A stretch of 64,000 bases of DNA from Uliginosibacterium aquaticum (GTDB lineage: Bacteria; Pseudomonadota; Gammaproteobacteria; Burkholderiales; Rhodocyclaceae), in contig NZ_JABCSC020000001.1 in the NCBI RefSeq assembly GCF_012972705.2, forward strand, positions 496,001 through 560,000, given 5' to 3'. Shown here one piece after another: positions 32,529-43,783 of the stretch. Both the position numbers and the translations under genes were made by a program. The notes under the pieces are model-generated. The model was not told the DNA's origin. It made no database searches and saw only the letters and a list, made by a program, of their open reading frames with translations. The first letter of the stretch is position 1. Every line of letters starts with the position of its first letter.

Positions 32529-32891
32529 ATGGCCCGTATTGCTGGTGTCAATATTCCGAATCACAAGCACGCCGAGATCGCGCTGACTGCCATTTATGGC
32601 ATCGGCCGTAACCGTGCCCAGAAGATCTGTGATGCTGCAGGTGTTACCCGCAGCGCCAAGATGAAAGACCTTACCGAAGAGCAGATGGATCGTCTGCGCG
32701 AAGAGGTAGGCAAGTTCACCGTAGAGGGTGATCTTCGCCGCGAGGTCACCATGAATATCAAGCGTCTTATGGACCTTGGTTGCTATCGTGGTGTTCGTCA
32801 TCGTCGTGGTTTGCCGGTTCGCGGTCAGCGTACCCGCACCAATGCTCGTACCCGCAAGGGGCCGCGCAAGACGATGGCTGGCAAGAAGTAA
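32529..32891 (+). CDS. rpsM: 30S ribosomal protein S13
   Basis: 120 aa. It contacts the 50S subunit and P-site t[23 protein letters not shown] and the basic C-terminal tail [17 protein letters not shown] are intact. It starts the alpha operon rpsM-rpsK-rpsD-rpoA-rplQ; the 62-nt gap upstream shows no clear promoter to me. Confidence 0.98.
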   Translation: MARIAGVNIPNHKHAEIALTAIYGIGRNRAQKICDAAGVTRSAKMKDLTEEQMDRLREEVGKFTVEGDLRREVTMNIKRLMDLGCYRGVRHRRGLPVRGQRTRTNARTRKGPRKTMAGKK

Positions 32892-32904
32892 TCTGGGGTA
32901 GATC

Positions 32905-33294
32905 ATGGCAAAGACCGTTGCGAAGATTCGCAAAAAAGTAAAAAAGAACGTTGCTGAAGGGATTGCGCATATCCATGCATCCTTCAACAACACCATCGTG
33001 ACGATCACTGATCGTCAAGGCAATGCACTGTCGTGGGCAACCTCTGGCGGTGCTGGCTTCAAGGGCTCCCGCAAGAGCACGCCTTTTGCTGCTCAGGTGG
33101 CTGCTGAGGCTGCTGGCAAGGCAGCTCAAGAGTGCGGTGTGAAGAATCTGGAAGTGCGCATCAAGGGGCCGGGTCCGGGTCGTGAGTCTGCAGTGCGGGC
33201 ATTGAACGCGCTGGGCCTCAAGATCACGTCGATCACCGACATTACCCCTGTGCCGCATAACGGTTGCCGTCCGCCGAAGCGTCGCCGCATCTAA
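32905..33294 (+). CDS. rpsK: 30S ribosomal protein S11
   Basis: 129 aa, platform protein at the E site and Shine-Dalgarno interaction region. The conserved [20 protein letters not shown] and the C-terminal [18 protein letters not shown] are present. The RBS is ggggtagatc. rpsD starts 16 nt downstream. Confidence 0.98.
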   Translation: MAKTVAKIRKKVKKNVAEGIAHIHASFNNTIVTITDRQGNALSWATSGGAGFKGSRKSTPFAAQVAAEAAGKAAQECGVKNLEVRIKGPGPGRESAVRALNALGLKITSITDITPVPHNGCRPPKRRRI

Positions 33295-33310
33295 TTAGGA
33301 GCAAAAGAAC

Positions 33311-33940
33311 GTGGCTCGCAATCTCGATCCGAAGTGCCGTCAGTGCCGCCGTGAAGGCGAAAAGCTGTTCCTGAAGGCCGAAAAATGTTTTACCGACAAG
33401 TGTGCAATCGAACGTCGTTCGTATGCGCCGGGTCAGCATGGTCAGAAGTCTGGCCAGCGTTTGTCTGGTTATGGCCAGCAACTGCGTGAAAAGCAGAAGA
33501 TCCGTCGCATCTACGGTGTGCTTGAGCGCCAGTTCCGCAAGGTTTATGCCGAAGCTGATCGCCGCAAGGGTCAGACTGGTGAAAACATGCTGCAGTTGCT
33601 TGAAGGTCGTCTGGACGCTGTTGCCTATCGCATGGGTTTTGGCGGTTCGCGCGCTGAAGCTCGTCAGGTTGTGCGTCACAACGGCGTGCTGGTTAACGGT
33701 AAGCGTGTGAATATCCCTTCCTACACCATGCGTCCCGGTGATGTGGTTCAGCTGACTGATGCCGCCCGTGCCCATCTGCGCACCAAGGCTGCGCTCGAGG
33801 CTGCTGAAGGCCGTGGCTTCCCGGAATGGCTCGAAGTGGATGCGAAGGCTGCCAAGGGTACCTTTAAGGCTTTCCCGCAGCGCGCCGAACTGCCTTCGAC
33901 CATCAATGAAAGCCTGGTTGTCGAACTCTACTCGCGTTAA
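33311..33940 (+). CDS. rpsD: 30S ribosomal protein S4 (zinc-finger form)
   Basis: 209 aa. It nucleates 16S folding; in E. coli it represses the alpha operon. GTG start at 33311 with taggagc upstream. The N-terminus has four Cys (CRQC, then C26 and C31 in KCFTDKC), the zinc-finger form, unlike the Cys-poor E. coli protein. The S4 RNA-binding domain ([20 protein letters not shown]) follows. Confidence 0.98.
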   Translation: MARNLDPKCRQCRREGEKLFLKAEKCFTDKCAIERRSYAPGQHGQKSGQRLSGYGQQLREKQKIRRIYGVLERQFRKVYAEADRRKGQTGENMLQLLEGRLDAVAYRMGFGGSRAEARQVVRHNGVLVNGKRVNIPSYTMRPGDVVQLTDAARAHLRTKAALEAAEGRGFPEWLEVDAKAAKGTFKAFPQRAELPSTINESLVVELYSR

Positions 33941-33978
33941 TGCGGGCTCAAGCAGTTCATAACTGACAAGGATAGGAC

Positions 33979-34959
33979 ATGCAGAGTAATAGCCTCCTGA
34001 AACCCCGCATCATCGATGTGCAGAGCATCTCCCCGGTTCATGCCGTTGTGGTGATGGAGCCATTCGAGCGTGGTTACGGGCATACCCTTGGTAACGCGCT
34101 GCGCCGCATCCTGCTCTCTTCGCTGCCGGGTTACGCCCCGACGGAAGTCTCCATCGATGGCGTGCTCCATGAGTACTCTACGTTGGATGGCGTGCGCGAA
34201 GACGTGGTCGACATCCTGCTGAATTTGAAGGGTGTCGTGCTGAAGCTGCATAACCGTGCCGAAGTGACGCTGCGTCTTTCCAAGTCCGGCGAAGGCGTGG
34301 TGAAAGCCAGCGATATCGAAGTCAGCCATGACGTCGAAATCATCAACCCGGATCATGTGATTGCTCACCTGGCTCCGGGCGGCAAGCTGGATATGCAGAT
34401 CAAGGTCGAGCAGGGCCGCGGCTACGTGCCGGGTAATGTGCGTCCGCTCAATGGCGACAACAAGGTGATCGGCCGCATCGTTCTGGACGCATCGTTCAGC
34501 CCGGTTCGCCGTGTCAGCTATCAGGTCGAAAGCGCTCGCGTCGAGCAGCGCACCGATCTGGACCGCCTGGTGATCGATATCGAGACCAACGGCGCTGTGG
34601 ATCCGGAAGAGTCGATTCGCTTTGCTGCTCGCGTGTTGATGGATCAGCTGTCCGTGTTTGCTGATCTGGAAGGTACTCCGGTTGCCAAGGAAGAAGCCAA
34701 GGCTCCTCAGATCGATCCGATCCTGATGCGCCCGGTTGATGACCTTGAACTGACGGTTCGCTCCGCCAATTGCCTCAAGGCTGAAAACATTTACTACATT
34801 GGCGATCTCATTCAGCGTACTGAAACTGAGCTGCTCAAGACCCCGAATCTGGGTCGCAAGTCACTCAACGAGATCAAAGATGTGCTCGCTTCGCGTGGTC
34901 TCACGCTGGGCATGAAACTGGAAAACTGGCCGCCGGCCGGTCTTGAAAAGACCGCCTGA
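33979..34959 (+). CDS. rpoA: DNA-directed RNA polymerase subunit alpha
   Basis: 326 aa. The N-terminal domain (about 1-235; [20 protein letters not shown]) dimerises and assembles beta and beta'. A linker leads to the C-terminal domain (about 250-326; [40 protein letters not shown]) that binds UP elements and activators. The RBS aaggatagg precedes it. It lies between rpsD and rplQ. Confidence 0.99.
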   Translation: MQSNSLLKPRIIDVQSISPVHAVVVMEPFERGYGHTLGNALRRILLSSLPGYAPTEVSIDGVLHEYSTLDGVREDVVDILLNLKGVVLKLHNRAEVTLRLSKSGEGVVKASDIEVSHDVEIINPDHVIAHLAPGGKLDMQIKVEQGRGYVPGNVRPLNGDNKVIGRIVLDASFSPVRRVSYQVESARVEQRTDLDRLVIDIETNGAVDPEESIRFAARVLMDQLSVFADLEGTPVAKEEAKAPQIDPILMRPVDDLELTVRSANCLKAENIYYIGDLIQRTETELLKTPNLGRKSLNEIKDVLASRGLTLGMKLENWPPAGLEKTA

Positions 34960-34985
34960 GCTGCAAGCAATAGGGAATAACGAAA

Positions 34986-35372
34986 ATGCGTCACGGTAAC
35001 GGCCTCCGCAAGCTCAACCGCACCAGCGCCCACCGCAAGGCTCTGCTGCAAAACCTTTCGAACGCGCTGCTGCGTCACGAAGTGATCAAGACCACTTTGC
35101 CCAAGGCAAAGGAACTTCGTCGCGTGGTGGAGCCGCTGATCACCCTCGGCAAGACTCCGTCTCTCGCCAATCACCGTTTGGCGTTTGCCCGCCTGCGTGA
35201 TCGCGAAATGGTTCTGAAGGTGTTCAACGAACTGGGCCCGCGCTTTGCCAGCCGTAACGGTGGCTATCTGCGCATCCTGAAGTGTGGCTTCCGCGTCGGT
35301 GATAATGCACCGATGGCTTACGTCGAACTTCTGGATCGTCCGGAAGGTACCGAGGCTGTTGCCGCTGAGTAA
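34986..35372 (+). CDS. rplQ: 50S ribosomal protein L17
   Basis: 128 aa. It lies near the tunnel exit. [20 protein letters not shown] and the C-terminal [14 protein letters not shown] are typical. It is the last gene of the alpha operon and of the whole translation block, followed 20 nt later by a strong terminator. Confidence 0.98.
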   Translation: MRHGNGLRKLNRTSAHRKALLQNLSNALLRHEVIKTTLPKAKELRRVVEPLITLGKTPSLANHRLAFARLRDREMVLKVFNELGPRFASRNGGYLRILKCGFRVGDNAPMAYVELLDRPEGTEAVAAE

Positions 35373-35392
35373 TCGGCTTCGCCAGTTTCAAC

Positions 35393-35422
35393 AAAAAAGC
35401 CCGCTCTTGAGCGGGCTTTTTT
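35393..35422 (+). terminator. Strong intrinsic terminator ending the alpha operon
   Basis: AGCCCGCT, loop CTTG, AGCGGGCT with an A-tract before and TTTTTT after. It is symmetrical and could also serve minus-strand transcription from uvrA. Confidence 0.93.
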
Positions 35423-35580
35423 GTTTGTGGCGCGGACTGAATATGCTTCGCGGTAGCGCCTGCGGTGTGGATGCATCGCTTGCCTTGGGGGCTGTTGCGC
35501 GAGGCGGCTAATTTGCCTGGTTGGCGCCCGGCAGGGGGCAGTGCTGGAGCCGCACTTTCGAGAAAGCGCGGCTCTCCGGT

Positions 35581-38397
<2,817 letters not shown>

Positions 38398-38426
38398 AGC
38401 CTGTGCCGCCAGCAAGAAAACCAACC

Positions 38427-38455
38427 AATATACGGGGCAGACCTTGCCCGGCCAA
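38427..38455 (-). promoter_or_regulatory. Putative uvrA promoter
   Basis: On the minus strand TTGGCC, a 17-nt spacer and TATATT, about 30 nt before the uvrA start. The spacer contains a small inverted repeat (GGGCA/TGCCC). No CTGT-N8-ACAG LexA box was seen here. Confidence 0.5.
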
Positions 38456-38497
38456 GTGTTTTCGCACTGTGGCGGGTGAGGATGTGTGGCGGGAGCC

Positions 38498-38526
38498 TTA
38501 CGTAAAGTTCCCGCTCAGGGTAGGAT
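38498..38526 (+). promoter_or_regulatory. Putative ssb promoter
   Basis: TTACGT, a 17-nt spacer and TAGGAT, about 100 nt before ssb. The -35 overlaps the palindrome TTACGTAA and lies inside GCGGGA...TCCCGC. A moderate match only. Confidence 0.45.
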
Positions 38527-38628
38527 CGCGGGCTGTCACGCGCTCAGTGCCGCGCGGCAGAACAGACCCGAATCGGCGCCGAATGAATCGTGAATGCGGC
38601 GCCGCAACTTTATCGAAGGAGTAATCGC

Positions 38629-39132
38629 ATGGCCTCAGTCAACAAAGTCATCATCGTCGGCAATCTGGGCAAGGACCCGGAAACGCGTTATGCCCCGAGC
38701 GGTGATGCTTTCTGCACCATTACCGTTGCCACGACGGATACCTGGAAGGACAAGCAGACCGGCGAGAAGAAGGAAGCCACCGAGTGGCACCGCGTGGTGT
38801 TCAACGGCCGCCTCGCCGAGATCGCCGGCCAGTACCTGAAGAAGGGCCGCCCGGTGTATATCGAAGGTAGCCTGCGCACCCGTAAGTGGACCAACAAGGA
38901 AGGTGTGGAGCAATACACCACCGAGATCCGCGCCGACCAGATGCAGATGCTCGGTTCGCGTGAAGATGGCGGTGCTTCCCGTGGCGGAAACGATTATGAC
39001 CAGCGCGGTGGTGACGACTTCCAGCAGGCTCCACGCGCTCGTCCGGCGGCTGCGCCGGCGGCCCGTCCGGCACCGGCAGCAGCGCCTGCGGCGGGGGGGT
39101 TTGGCGATTTCGACGACGATATCCCGTTCTGA
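38629..39132 (+). CDS. ssb: Single-stranded DNA-binding protein
   Basis: 167 aa. It coats ssDNA in replication and repair. The OB fold occupies about 1-110 ([40 protein letters not shown]). A flexible Gly/Ala/Pro-rich linker leads to the acidic tip DFDDDIPF, the docking peptide for partner proteins. The ATG at 38629 has a strong RBS (gaaggag); the frame is open 13 codons further up but those residues do not fit the family. Confidence 0.98.
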   Translation: MASVNKVIIVGNLGKDPETRYAPSGDAFCTITVATTDTWKDKQTGEKKEATEWHRVVFNGRLAEIAGQYLKKGRPVYIEGSLRTRKWTNKEGVEQYTTEIRADQMQMLGSREDGGASRGGNDYDQRGGDDFQQAPRARPAAAPAARPAPAAAPAAGGFGDFDDDIPF

Positions 39133-39153
39133 GAACGCCTTTAAGTGAGCCCG

Positions 39154-39189
39154 AAGCCCCGCCTAAACAATTGTTTAGGCGGGGCTTTT
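39154..39189 (+). terminator. Terminator after ssb
   Basis: A perfect 17-bp inverted repeat with no unpaired bases in the DNA palindrome: arm AAGCCCCGCCTAAACAA, then its complement, followed by TT. The symmetrical A/T ends make it a likely terminator in both directions. It separates ssb from rpoH. Confidence 0.9.
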
Positions 39190-39228
39190 GATTTTCTATG
39201 GACATGTTCATGGAACTCTCTTGCGCAT

Positions 39229-39255
39229 TTAGCACTCAATGAGGCAGAGTGCTAA
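39229..39255 (+). promoter_or_regulatory. CIRCE element (HrcA operator) upstream of rpoH
   Basis: TTAGCACTC (39229-39237), 9 nt, GAGTGCTAA (39247-39255): an exact match to the CIRCE consensus bound by the heat-shock repressor HrcA. It lies 48 nt before the rpoH start. A TAACAT hexamer at 39253 overlaps the right arm and may be part of the promoter. hrcA itself is not in the window. Confidence 0.92.
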
Positions 39256-39303
39256 CATTGAGTTGGGCGAAATGCCCGCTGAAGATTTGTGGAGGTGACA
39301 GGT

Positions 39304-40152
39304 ATGACGCAAGCGCTGGCTTTTCCGGTTCCGAACGCTCTGGGCAACATCGACCAGTACGTGCAGGCCGTCAATCGCTACCCGCTGCTGACCGAGGAGC
39401 AGGAACACGCCTTGGCTCTGCGCCTGAAGGAAGAGAACGATCTGGACGCCGCGCGCCAACTGGTGCTGTCGCATCTGCGTTTGGTGGTGTCCATTGCCCG
39501 CAATTACCTCGGTTACGGTCTGCCGCATGCGGATCTGATCCAGGAAGGCAACATCGGCCTTATGAAGGCAGTGAAGCGTTTCGATCCGGAGCGCGGGGTG
39601 CGTCTGGTGTCTTTTGCCATGCACTGGATCAAGGCCGAGATCCACGAATACATCGTCAAGAACTGGCGTCTGGTGAAGATTGCGACCACCAAGGCCCAGC
39701 GCAAGCTGTTCTTCAACCTGCGCAGCATGCGCGGTGACAGTGCTTCACTGAGTCCTGAGGATGTGCGCGGTATTGCGAGCAAGCTGGGAGTGAAGCCGGA
39801 AGAAGTGATCGAGATGGAAACGCGCTTTGCCGGTGGTGAAGTGGCGATTGATCGCGGTTCGGACGACGACGATGAGCGCATGGCGCCGATCGACTGGCTG
39901 GCAGACGAATCGGCCGAGCCGGTGGAAGTGCTGGCTACTGCGCAGAGCGAGCGCCTGGCAGACGAAGGCCTGAAGGGCGCACTGGCAAGCCTGGATGAGC
40001 GCAGCCGTGCCATCGTGCAGCGCCGCTGGCTGGTGGAGGATGATCCGGCCACCCTGCATGAGCTGGCTGCAGAGTACGGCGTGTCAGCCGAGCGGATCCG
40101 CCAGATCGAGGCCAAAGCCATGCAGAAGATGCGACTGGCCTTGTCGGCATGA
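39304..40152 (+). CDS. rpoH: RNA polymerase heat-shock sigma factor (sigma32)
   Basis: 282 aa. It directs transcription of chaperone and protease genes. Region 2 contains DLIQEGNIGLMKAVKRFDPE, the RpoH-specific box is QRKLFFNLR, and region 4 ends with ERIRQIEAKAMQKMRLAL. The ATG at 39304 follows ggaggtgacaggt; the frame opens 5 codons upstream. An exact CIRCE site lies upstream, suggesting repression by HrcA at normal temperature. A terminator follows. Confidence 0.98.
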   Translation: MTQALAFPVPNALGNIDQYVQAVNRYPLLTEEQEHALALRLKEENDLDAARQLVLSHLRLVVSIARNYLGYGLPHADLIQEGNIGLMKAVKRFDPERGVRLVSFAMHWIKAEIHEYIVKNWRLVKIATTKAQRKLFFNLRSMRGDSASLSPEDVRGIASKLGVKPEEVIEMETRFAGGEVAIDRGSDDDDERMAPIDWLADESAEPVEVLATAQSERLADEGLKGALASLDERSRAIVQRRWLVEDDPATLHELAAEYGVSAERIRQIEAKAMQKMRLALSA

Positions 40153-40170
40153 AAAACTGAAGTACAGCAC

Positions 40171-40206
40171 AACGCCCGGCTCTAGCGAGACCGGGCGTTT
40201 TGTTTT
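40171..40206 (+). terminator. Terminator after rpoH
   Basis: AACGCCCGG...CCGGGCGTTTTGTTTT, an 8-9 bp stem with an inner CTC/GAG pairing. It lies between the convergent rpoH and the minus-strand ATPase gene and may serve both. Confidence 0.88.
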
Positions 40207-40218
40207 GGGGCTGCGGGT

Positions 40219-40923
40219 TCAGAGTGGCAGGGTGTCGAAGATCGCGTAGTGGTTACGCAGCCAGGTCTTGACGCGCTGGCGCTCCATCATGCCCAGCACG
40301 GCATCGCCCTCACGGTTGTTGATGGCAGCCCAAAAGCTGGCGTTCTGCCGATCGATCTTGTTCATGCTGGCTTCGTGCAATTCGCTCAGCGTGATCAGCT
40401 TCCCGCCCAGCTCCAGTGCCCGGCTGAGGGTTGCGGACTTTTCCAACAGTGAAAAGTCTGTGCCGCGCCCTTCGTTCTTCACCACGAAGTAGTTGGGGCC
40501 CTGGCCATAGGTGTCGAGCAGGCGATTGAGCAAGTCCGTGGAGTCCTTGCCCGAATCGGCGAGGTGCCAGAAATTGACCGTCACACCCATCTCGGCCAGC
40601 AAGGACAGCAGATCCGAATCCTTGATCCAGCGCGCCAGCGGGGCCGCGGTCTGGGCGGCCAGATCGACGATGGCACTGTTTTGTTGCCCGTCGGCCGTCT
40701 GTGCTTCCAGGCTGTTGGCGATCAGGTCCAGGCCTGCGTAGCTGTCGACGATCACCGGCGCAGCATAGTCCGCATAGAAACGGGTGAAGGAGGTGTGCGA
40801 GCGATCGGTATCGAAGCCGGTAAAGGTTTGGCCGCGATCTATGAAGTACTGGGCCAGCAGGCGGGCGGTGACAGACTTGCCGACGCCGCCTTTTTCGCCG
40901 CCGATGAAATTGAGAGAGCTCAT
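40219..40923 (-). CDS. ParA-like P-loop ATPase (second orphan)
   Basis: 234 aa. The deviant Walker A motif GGEKGGVGKS (8-17) with its signature lysine marks the ParA/MinD superfamily. The switch-I-like FDTDRSHTSF segment follows. The rest (VDLAAQTAAPLARWIKDSDL; YFVVKNEGRGTDFSLLEKSA) resembles proteins often annotated as mobilisation or nucleotide-binding proteins. There is no partner gene: rpoH is convergent downstream and the LysR gene lies beyond a 134-nt gap upstream. It is not closely related to the ATPase at 1637. Function unknown. Confidence 0.85.
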   Translation of the reverse strand: MSSLNFIGGEKGGVGKSVTARLLAQYFIDRGQTFTGFDTDRSHTSFTRFYADYAAPVIVDSYAGLDLIANSLEAQTADGQQNSAIVDLAAQTAAPLARWIKDSDLLSLLAEMGVTVNFWHLADSGKDSTDLLNRLLDTYGQGPNYFVVKNEGRGTDFSLLEKSATLSRALELGGKLITLSELHEASMNKIDRQNASFWAAINNREGDAVLGMMERQRVKTWLRNHYAIFDTLPL

Positions 40924-41057
40924 GGAGTGATTCCGGGTCGTGTTGAGGTAATCGGAGGCTTGCCCGGATGATTAGCAATAAATACGCCCGGGCTCTATTC
41001 ACGACATGCTCACCGGGCCGCATTGCGCGGTCGTGACTCGCCGGATGTTTTTCGGGC

Positions 41058-41963
41058 TCAGGTGGAGACTAGCCCCAGCGCGTTTTCCAGGGCGCCGAGA
41101 AAGGCCCGGGTACGTGCCGGCAGCAGGCGGCGCCCAGGCATTACCGCCCAGACTGTCATGCTCGGCAGCTGCCAGTCGGGCAGTACCCGCAGCAGCAGGC
41201 CGTTCGCCACTGCGTCGGCCACGAAGCGTTCAGAGAGTGCAGCGACGCCCAGACCGTGCGAGGCCAGCAAGCGCATCAGGCTCACCGAGTTGGCGGCCAG
41301 TGGCCCCATGGGCAAGTCCTCCCACACTTCCTGGTCGCGTGTGAGTCGCCAGCGCTGGGCTTCACCGTTGCTGCCGACCAGTTGCAGAGCGGTGTGGCGC
41401 ATCAGCTCGTCTGGCCGGGTGGGGGTACCGAAGTGCTTCAGATAAGCCGGGCTGGCGTAGAGGCCGCTCTCCAGGGTGCACAGCCGGCGCGCCACCAGGG
41501 TGGCGTCATCTGGCAGGCGGGCGGCCACGCGCAGCGCGAGATCGAACTGCTCGCCGATCAGATCGACCCGGCGCGGCGAGAGATCCAGCTCCAGTTTGAC
41601 CTCCGGATAACTCGCAGCGAACTGCAGGAACAGCGGGCCGAGAATCCATTCGCCGAAGTCGGCCGGCATCGATACGCGCAGGCGTCCGCGCACGGCCGCC
41701 TGGCGGTGCTGGGCGTAGGCGCTGACTGCGTCAGCCTCTTCCTGCAGGCGGCGAGCGTGTTCAAGGATGCCCTGGCCGAACTCGGTAATCAGCAGGCGGC
41801 GTGTGCTGCGGGTGAGCAGGCGTTCGCCCAGGCGCGTTTCCAGTGCGGCAATCCGGCGCGAGACGGTGGACTTGGGCAGGCCACTGCGCTCGGCAGCAGC
41901 GGAGAAGCTGCCGGCGTCCATGACGCGGGCGAAGAGCAGCAAGTCGTTGGCGTCCAGATCCAT
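41058..41963 (-). CDS. LysR-family transcriptional regulator
   Basis: 301 aa. The winged helix-turn-helix is at about 5-64 ([40 protein letters not shown]). The substrate-binding domain follows ([30 protein letters not shown]). It is close to the AaeR/DsdC-like subgroup with CrgA-type features and has no stop or frameshift. It is divergent from azoR with a 117-bp shared region holding a perfect inverted repeat, so it probably controls azoR and the pirin gene in response to quinone- or azo-like compounds (inference). Confidence 0.93.
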   Translation of the reverse strand: MDLDANDLLLFARVMDAGSFSAAAERSGLPKSTVSRRIAALETRLGERLLTRSTRRLLITEFGQGILEHARRLQEEADAVSAYAQHRQAAVRGRLRVSMPADFGEWILGPLFLQFAASYPEVKLELDLSPRRVDLIGEQFDLALRVAARLPDDATLVARRLCTLESGLYASPAYLKHFGTPTRPDELMRHTALQLVGSNGEAQRWRLTRDQEVWEDLPMGPLAANSVSLMRLLASHGLGVAALSERFVADAVANGLLLRVLPDWQLPSMTVWAVMPGRRLLPARTRAFLGALENALGLVST

Positions 41964-41973
41964 GCAGCCTCCT

Positions 41974-41995
41974 ATTGTTCCGATGGTGGAACAAT
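41974..41995 (+). promoter_or_regulatory. Likely LysR operator in the azoR control region
   Basis: ATTGTTCC, 6 nt, GGAACAAT: a perfect 8-6-8 inverted repeat 10 bp upstream of the LysR start. A weak azoR promoter, TTGTTC (41975-41980) with a 17-nt spacer and TATCCG, overlaps it, so binding could repress or activate azoR and repress the regulator itself. Confidence 0.72.
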
Positions 41996-42080
41996 GCTAT
42001 CCGTTTTGAAGGCTTCCGGTGCTTGGGTTGCAGGAATAAAGTGGCGTCACTCCCTCCCCCTAACCCCAAGGAGAAACACC

Positions 42081-42674
42081 ATGAACATCCTGCAAATCAA
42101 CTCCAGCGTCCGTGGCGACGCTTCGGCTTCCACCCGTCTGGCCAACAGCATCGTGAGCCGCCTGCGTGCGCTCGATCCCTCGGCCAGCCTCACCGTGCGC
42201 GAAGCCGGCTCCCAGCCGATTCTGGACGAGGCTGCACTGGGCGCCATCTTTACCCCGGCTGAAGCACGTACGCCGGAGCAGGCTGCGCGTGCGGCGATTG
42301 ATTTTGCGGCGATTGCGGAAGTGCAGGCCGCCGATGTGATCGTGATTGGTGTTCCGATGTACAACTTCGGCGTGCCGGTGCAACTGAAGGCCTGGATCGA
42401 TGCGATCGCCAAGGCCGGGGTGACCTTCCAGTACACCGCCAACGGTCCGGAAGGCCTGCTCAAGGGCAAGAAGGTGTATCTGGCGCTGGCACGTGGTGGC
42501 CTCTACCGCGACACCCCGGCTGATTCGCAGACCCCGTATCTGAAGAGCGTGCTGGGCTTCCTCGGTTTGAGCGATGTGAGCTTCATTCACGCCGAAGGCC
42601 TGTCGATGGGCGAAGAGGCTGCCGCCAAGGCTTTTGCCGAGGCCGAAGCCGAAATCGCAGCACTGACGGTGTAA
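42081..42674 (+). CDS. azoR: FMN-dependent NADH:quinone/azo reductase
   Basis: 197 aa. It is a flavodoxin-fold enzyme that reduces quinones by two electrons and cleaves azo dyes. The N-terminal flavin loop is [20 protein letters not shown], and the FMN-binding [20 protein letters not shown] and [12 protein letters not shown] segments are conserved. The ATG at 42081 has a strong RBS (aaggagaaacacc). It is preceded by a LysR operator and followed 94 nt later by a pirin gene on the same strand. Confidence 0.95.
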   Translation: MNILQINSSVRGDASASTRLANSIVSRLRALDPSASLTVREAGSQPILDEAALGAIFTPAEARTPEQAARAAIDFAAIAEVQAADVIVIGVPMYNFGVPVQLKAWIDAIAKAGVTFQYTANGPEGLLKGKKVYLALARGGLYRDTPADSQTPYLKSVLGFLGLSDVSFIHAEGLSMGEEAAAKAFAEAEAEIAALTV

Positions 42675-42717
42675 GCATGGCGGCTGGTGGCCGCCTGCTC
42701 GATTTGCGCAGACCCGC

Positions 42718-42748
42718 GAGGCCGTGCGGCCAGGCGCCGCATGGCCTC
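42718..42748 (+). repeat. Strong intercistronic hairpin between azoR and the pirin gene
   Basis: GAGGCCGTGCGGC, loop caggc, GCCGCATGGCCTC: 13 bp with one G-U. There is no T-tract, so it is probably a mRNA-processing or stabilising structure rather than a terminator. Confidence 0.7.
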
Positions 42749-42768
42749 GATTCATCAAGGAGTGCCTC

Positions 42769-43662
42769 ATGAGCCAAGTCCCGCAAGTTTCCGCCCTCGC
42801 TCCCGCCGCTTCGCGAGGCGTGGAGCGCCTGGTGGCCGGGCGTGCCACCTCGGACGGGGCAGGGGTCAAGCTGACCCGCGTCCTGACCCAGGATCTGCAG
42901 CGGCGTCTCGACCCCTTCCTGATGCTCGACGCTTTTCGCAACGAGAATCCGGATGACTACATTGGTGGCTTTCCCGACCATCCGCACCGCGGCTTCGAAA
43001 CTGTCACCTACATGCTTGCCGGTCGCATGCGTCATCACGACAGCGCCGGCAATGCCGGCCTGCTGGGCCCTGGTGGTGCGCAGTGGATGACAGCGGGCTC
43101 CGGCCTGATCCACTCCGAACTTCCCGAGCAGGAAGAGGGCCTGATGGAAGGCTTTCAGCTGTGGGTGAATCTGCCGGCGAAGAACAAGATGATTGCGCCT
43201 TATTACCGTGACATCCCGAGCGAAGCCATCCCCGAATTCACCACGCCAGAGGGCGTGACGGTGCGCGTGATTGCCGGCGAGAGCCAGGACACTGCGGGGG
43301 CAGTACAGCGGCCGGACACCGAGCCGCTGTACCTGGATGTGCATCTGCCCGCCGGCACGCGCTTTGCGCAGGCCATTCCGGCTGGACACAACGCCTTTCT
43401 GTACACCTATCGTGGCGAAGTGACGGTGGCCGGGCGTGCGGTCGCCGATCGGTTCATGGCCATTCTGGCTAACGACGGCGCAGCCGGGGTCGTCATCGAG
43501 GCGGCGCAGGATGCGCGCGTTATCCTCGTGGCCGGGGCGCCGCTGAATGAGCCGATCGCGCAGTACGGCCCCTTCGTGATGAACACTGGCGAAGAAATCC
43601 AGCAGACCCTGAGGGATTATCGCGACGGATTTTTCGAGGCGGCGCACGTCAAGTCCATCTGA
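42769..43662 (+). CDS. Pirin family protein
   Basis: 297 aa, two-cupin protein; some pirins have quercetin 2,3-dioxygenase activity. The N-terminal cupin keeps the metal ligands in FPDHPHRGFETVTYMLAG (two His), with further HHDSAG and SGLIHSE motifs. The ATG at 42769 follows aaggagtgcctc. It probably shares an operon with azoR. A pirin beside a quinone reductase suggests handling of aromatic or quinone compounds (inference). Confidence 0.93.
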   Translation: MSQVPQVSALAPAASRGVERLVAGRATSDGAGVKLTRVLTQDLQRRLDPFLMLDAFRNENPDDYIGGFPDHPHRGFETVTYMLAGRMRHHDSAGNAGLLGPGGAQWMTAGSGLIHSELPEQEEGLMEGFQLWVNLPAKNKMIAPYYRDIPSEAIPEFTTPEGVTVRVIAGESQDTAGAVQRPDTEPLYLDVHLPAGTRFAQAIPAGHNAFLYTYRGEVTVAGRAVADRFMAILANDGAAGVVIEAAQDARVILVAGAPLNEPIAQYGPFVMNTGEEIQQTLRDYRDGFFEAAHVKSI

Positions 43663-43697
43663 AACGGGGTCTTGCACGGAGCTTCAAGTTCAGCCGG

Positions 43698-43725
43698 GGC
43701 CACGCCGTTAATTAACGGAGTGGCC
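43698..43725 (+). repeat. Inverted repeat after the pirin gene
   Basis: GGCCAC-g-CCGTTAATTAACGG-a-GTGGCC: an interrupted palindrome with almost no loop, followed by a weak T stretch. It is possibly the terminator of azoR-pirin, in either direction. Confidence 0.55.
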
Positions 43726-43741
43726 TTGGGTTTCAGGCCGA

Positions 43742-43757
43742 CATGATTTTGATCATG
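43742..43757 (+). repeat. Short palindrome upstream of the chemoreceptor gene
   Basis: CATGAT, 4 nt, ATCATG, 27 nt before the start codon. It could be a regulator site or chance. Confidence 0.25.
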
Positions 43758-43783
43758 AGTGGATTCTGAACGAGGAGCGCAGC

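Noticed and set aside
41256-42080. Long 5' extension of azoR across the LysR gene
   Set aside because: The flavodoxin fold, the RBS and the LysR operator all place the start at 42081.
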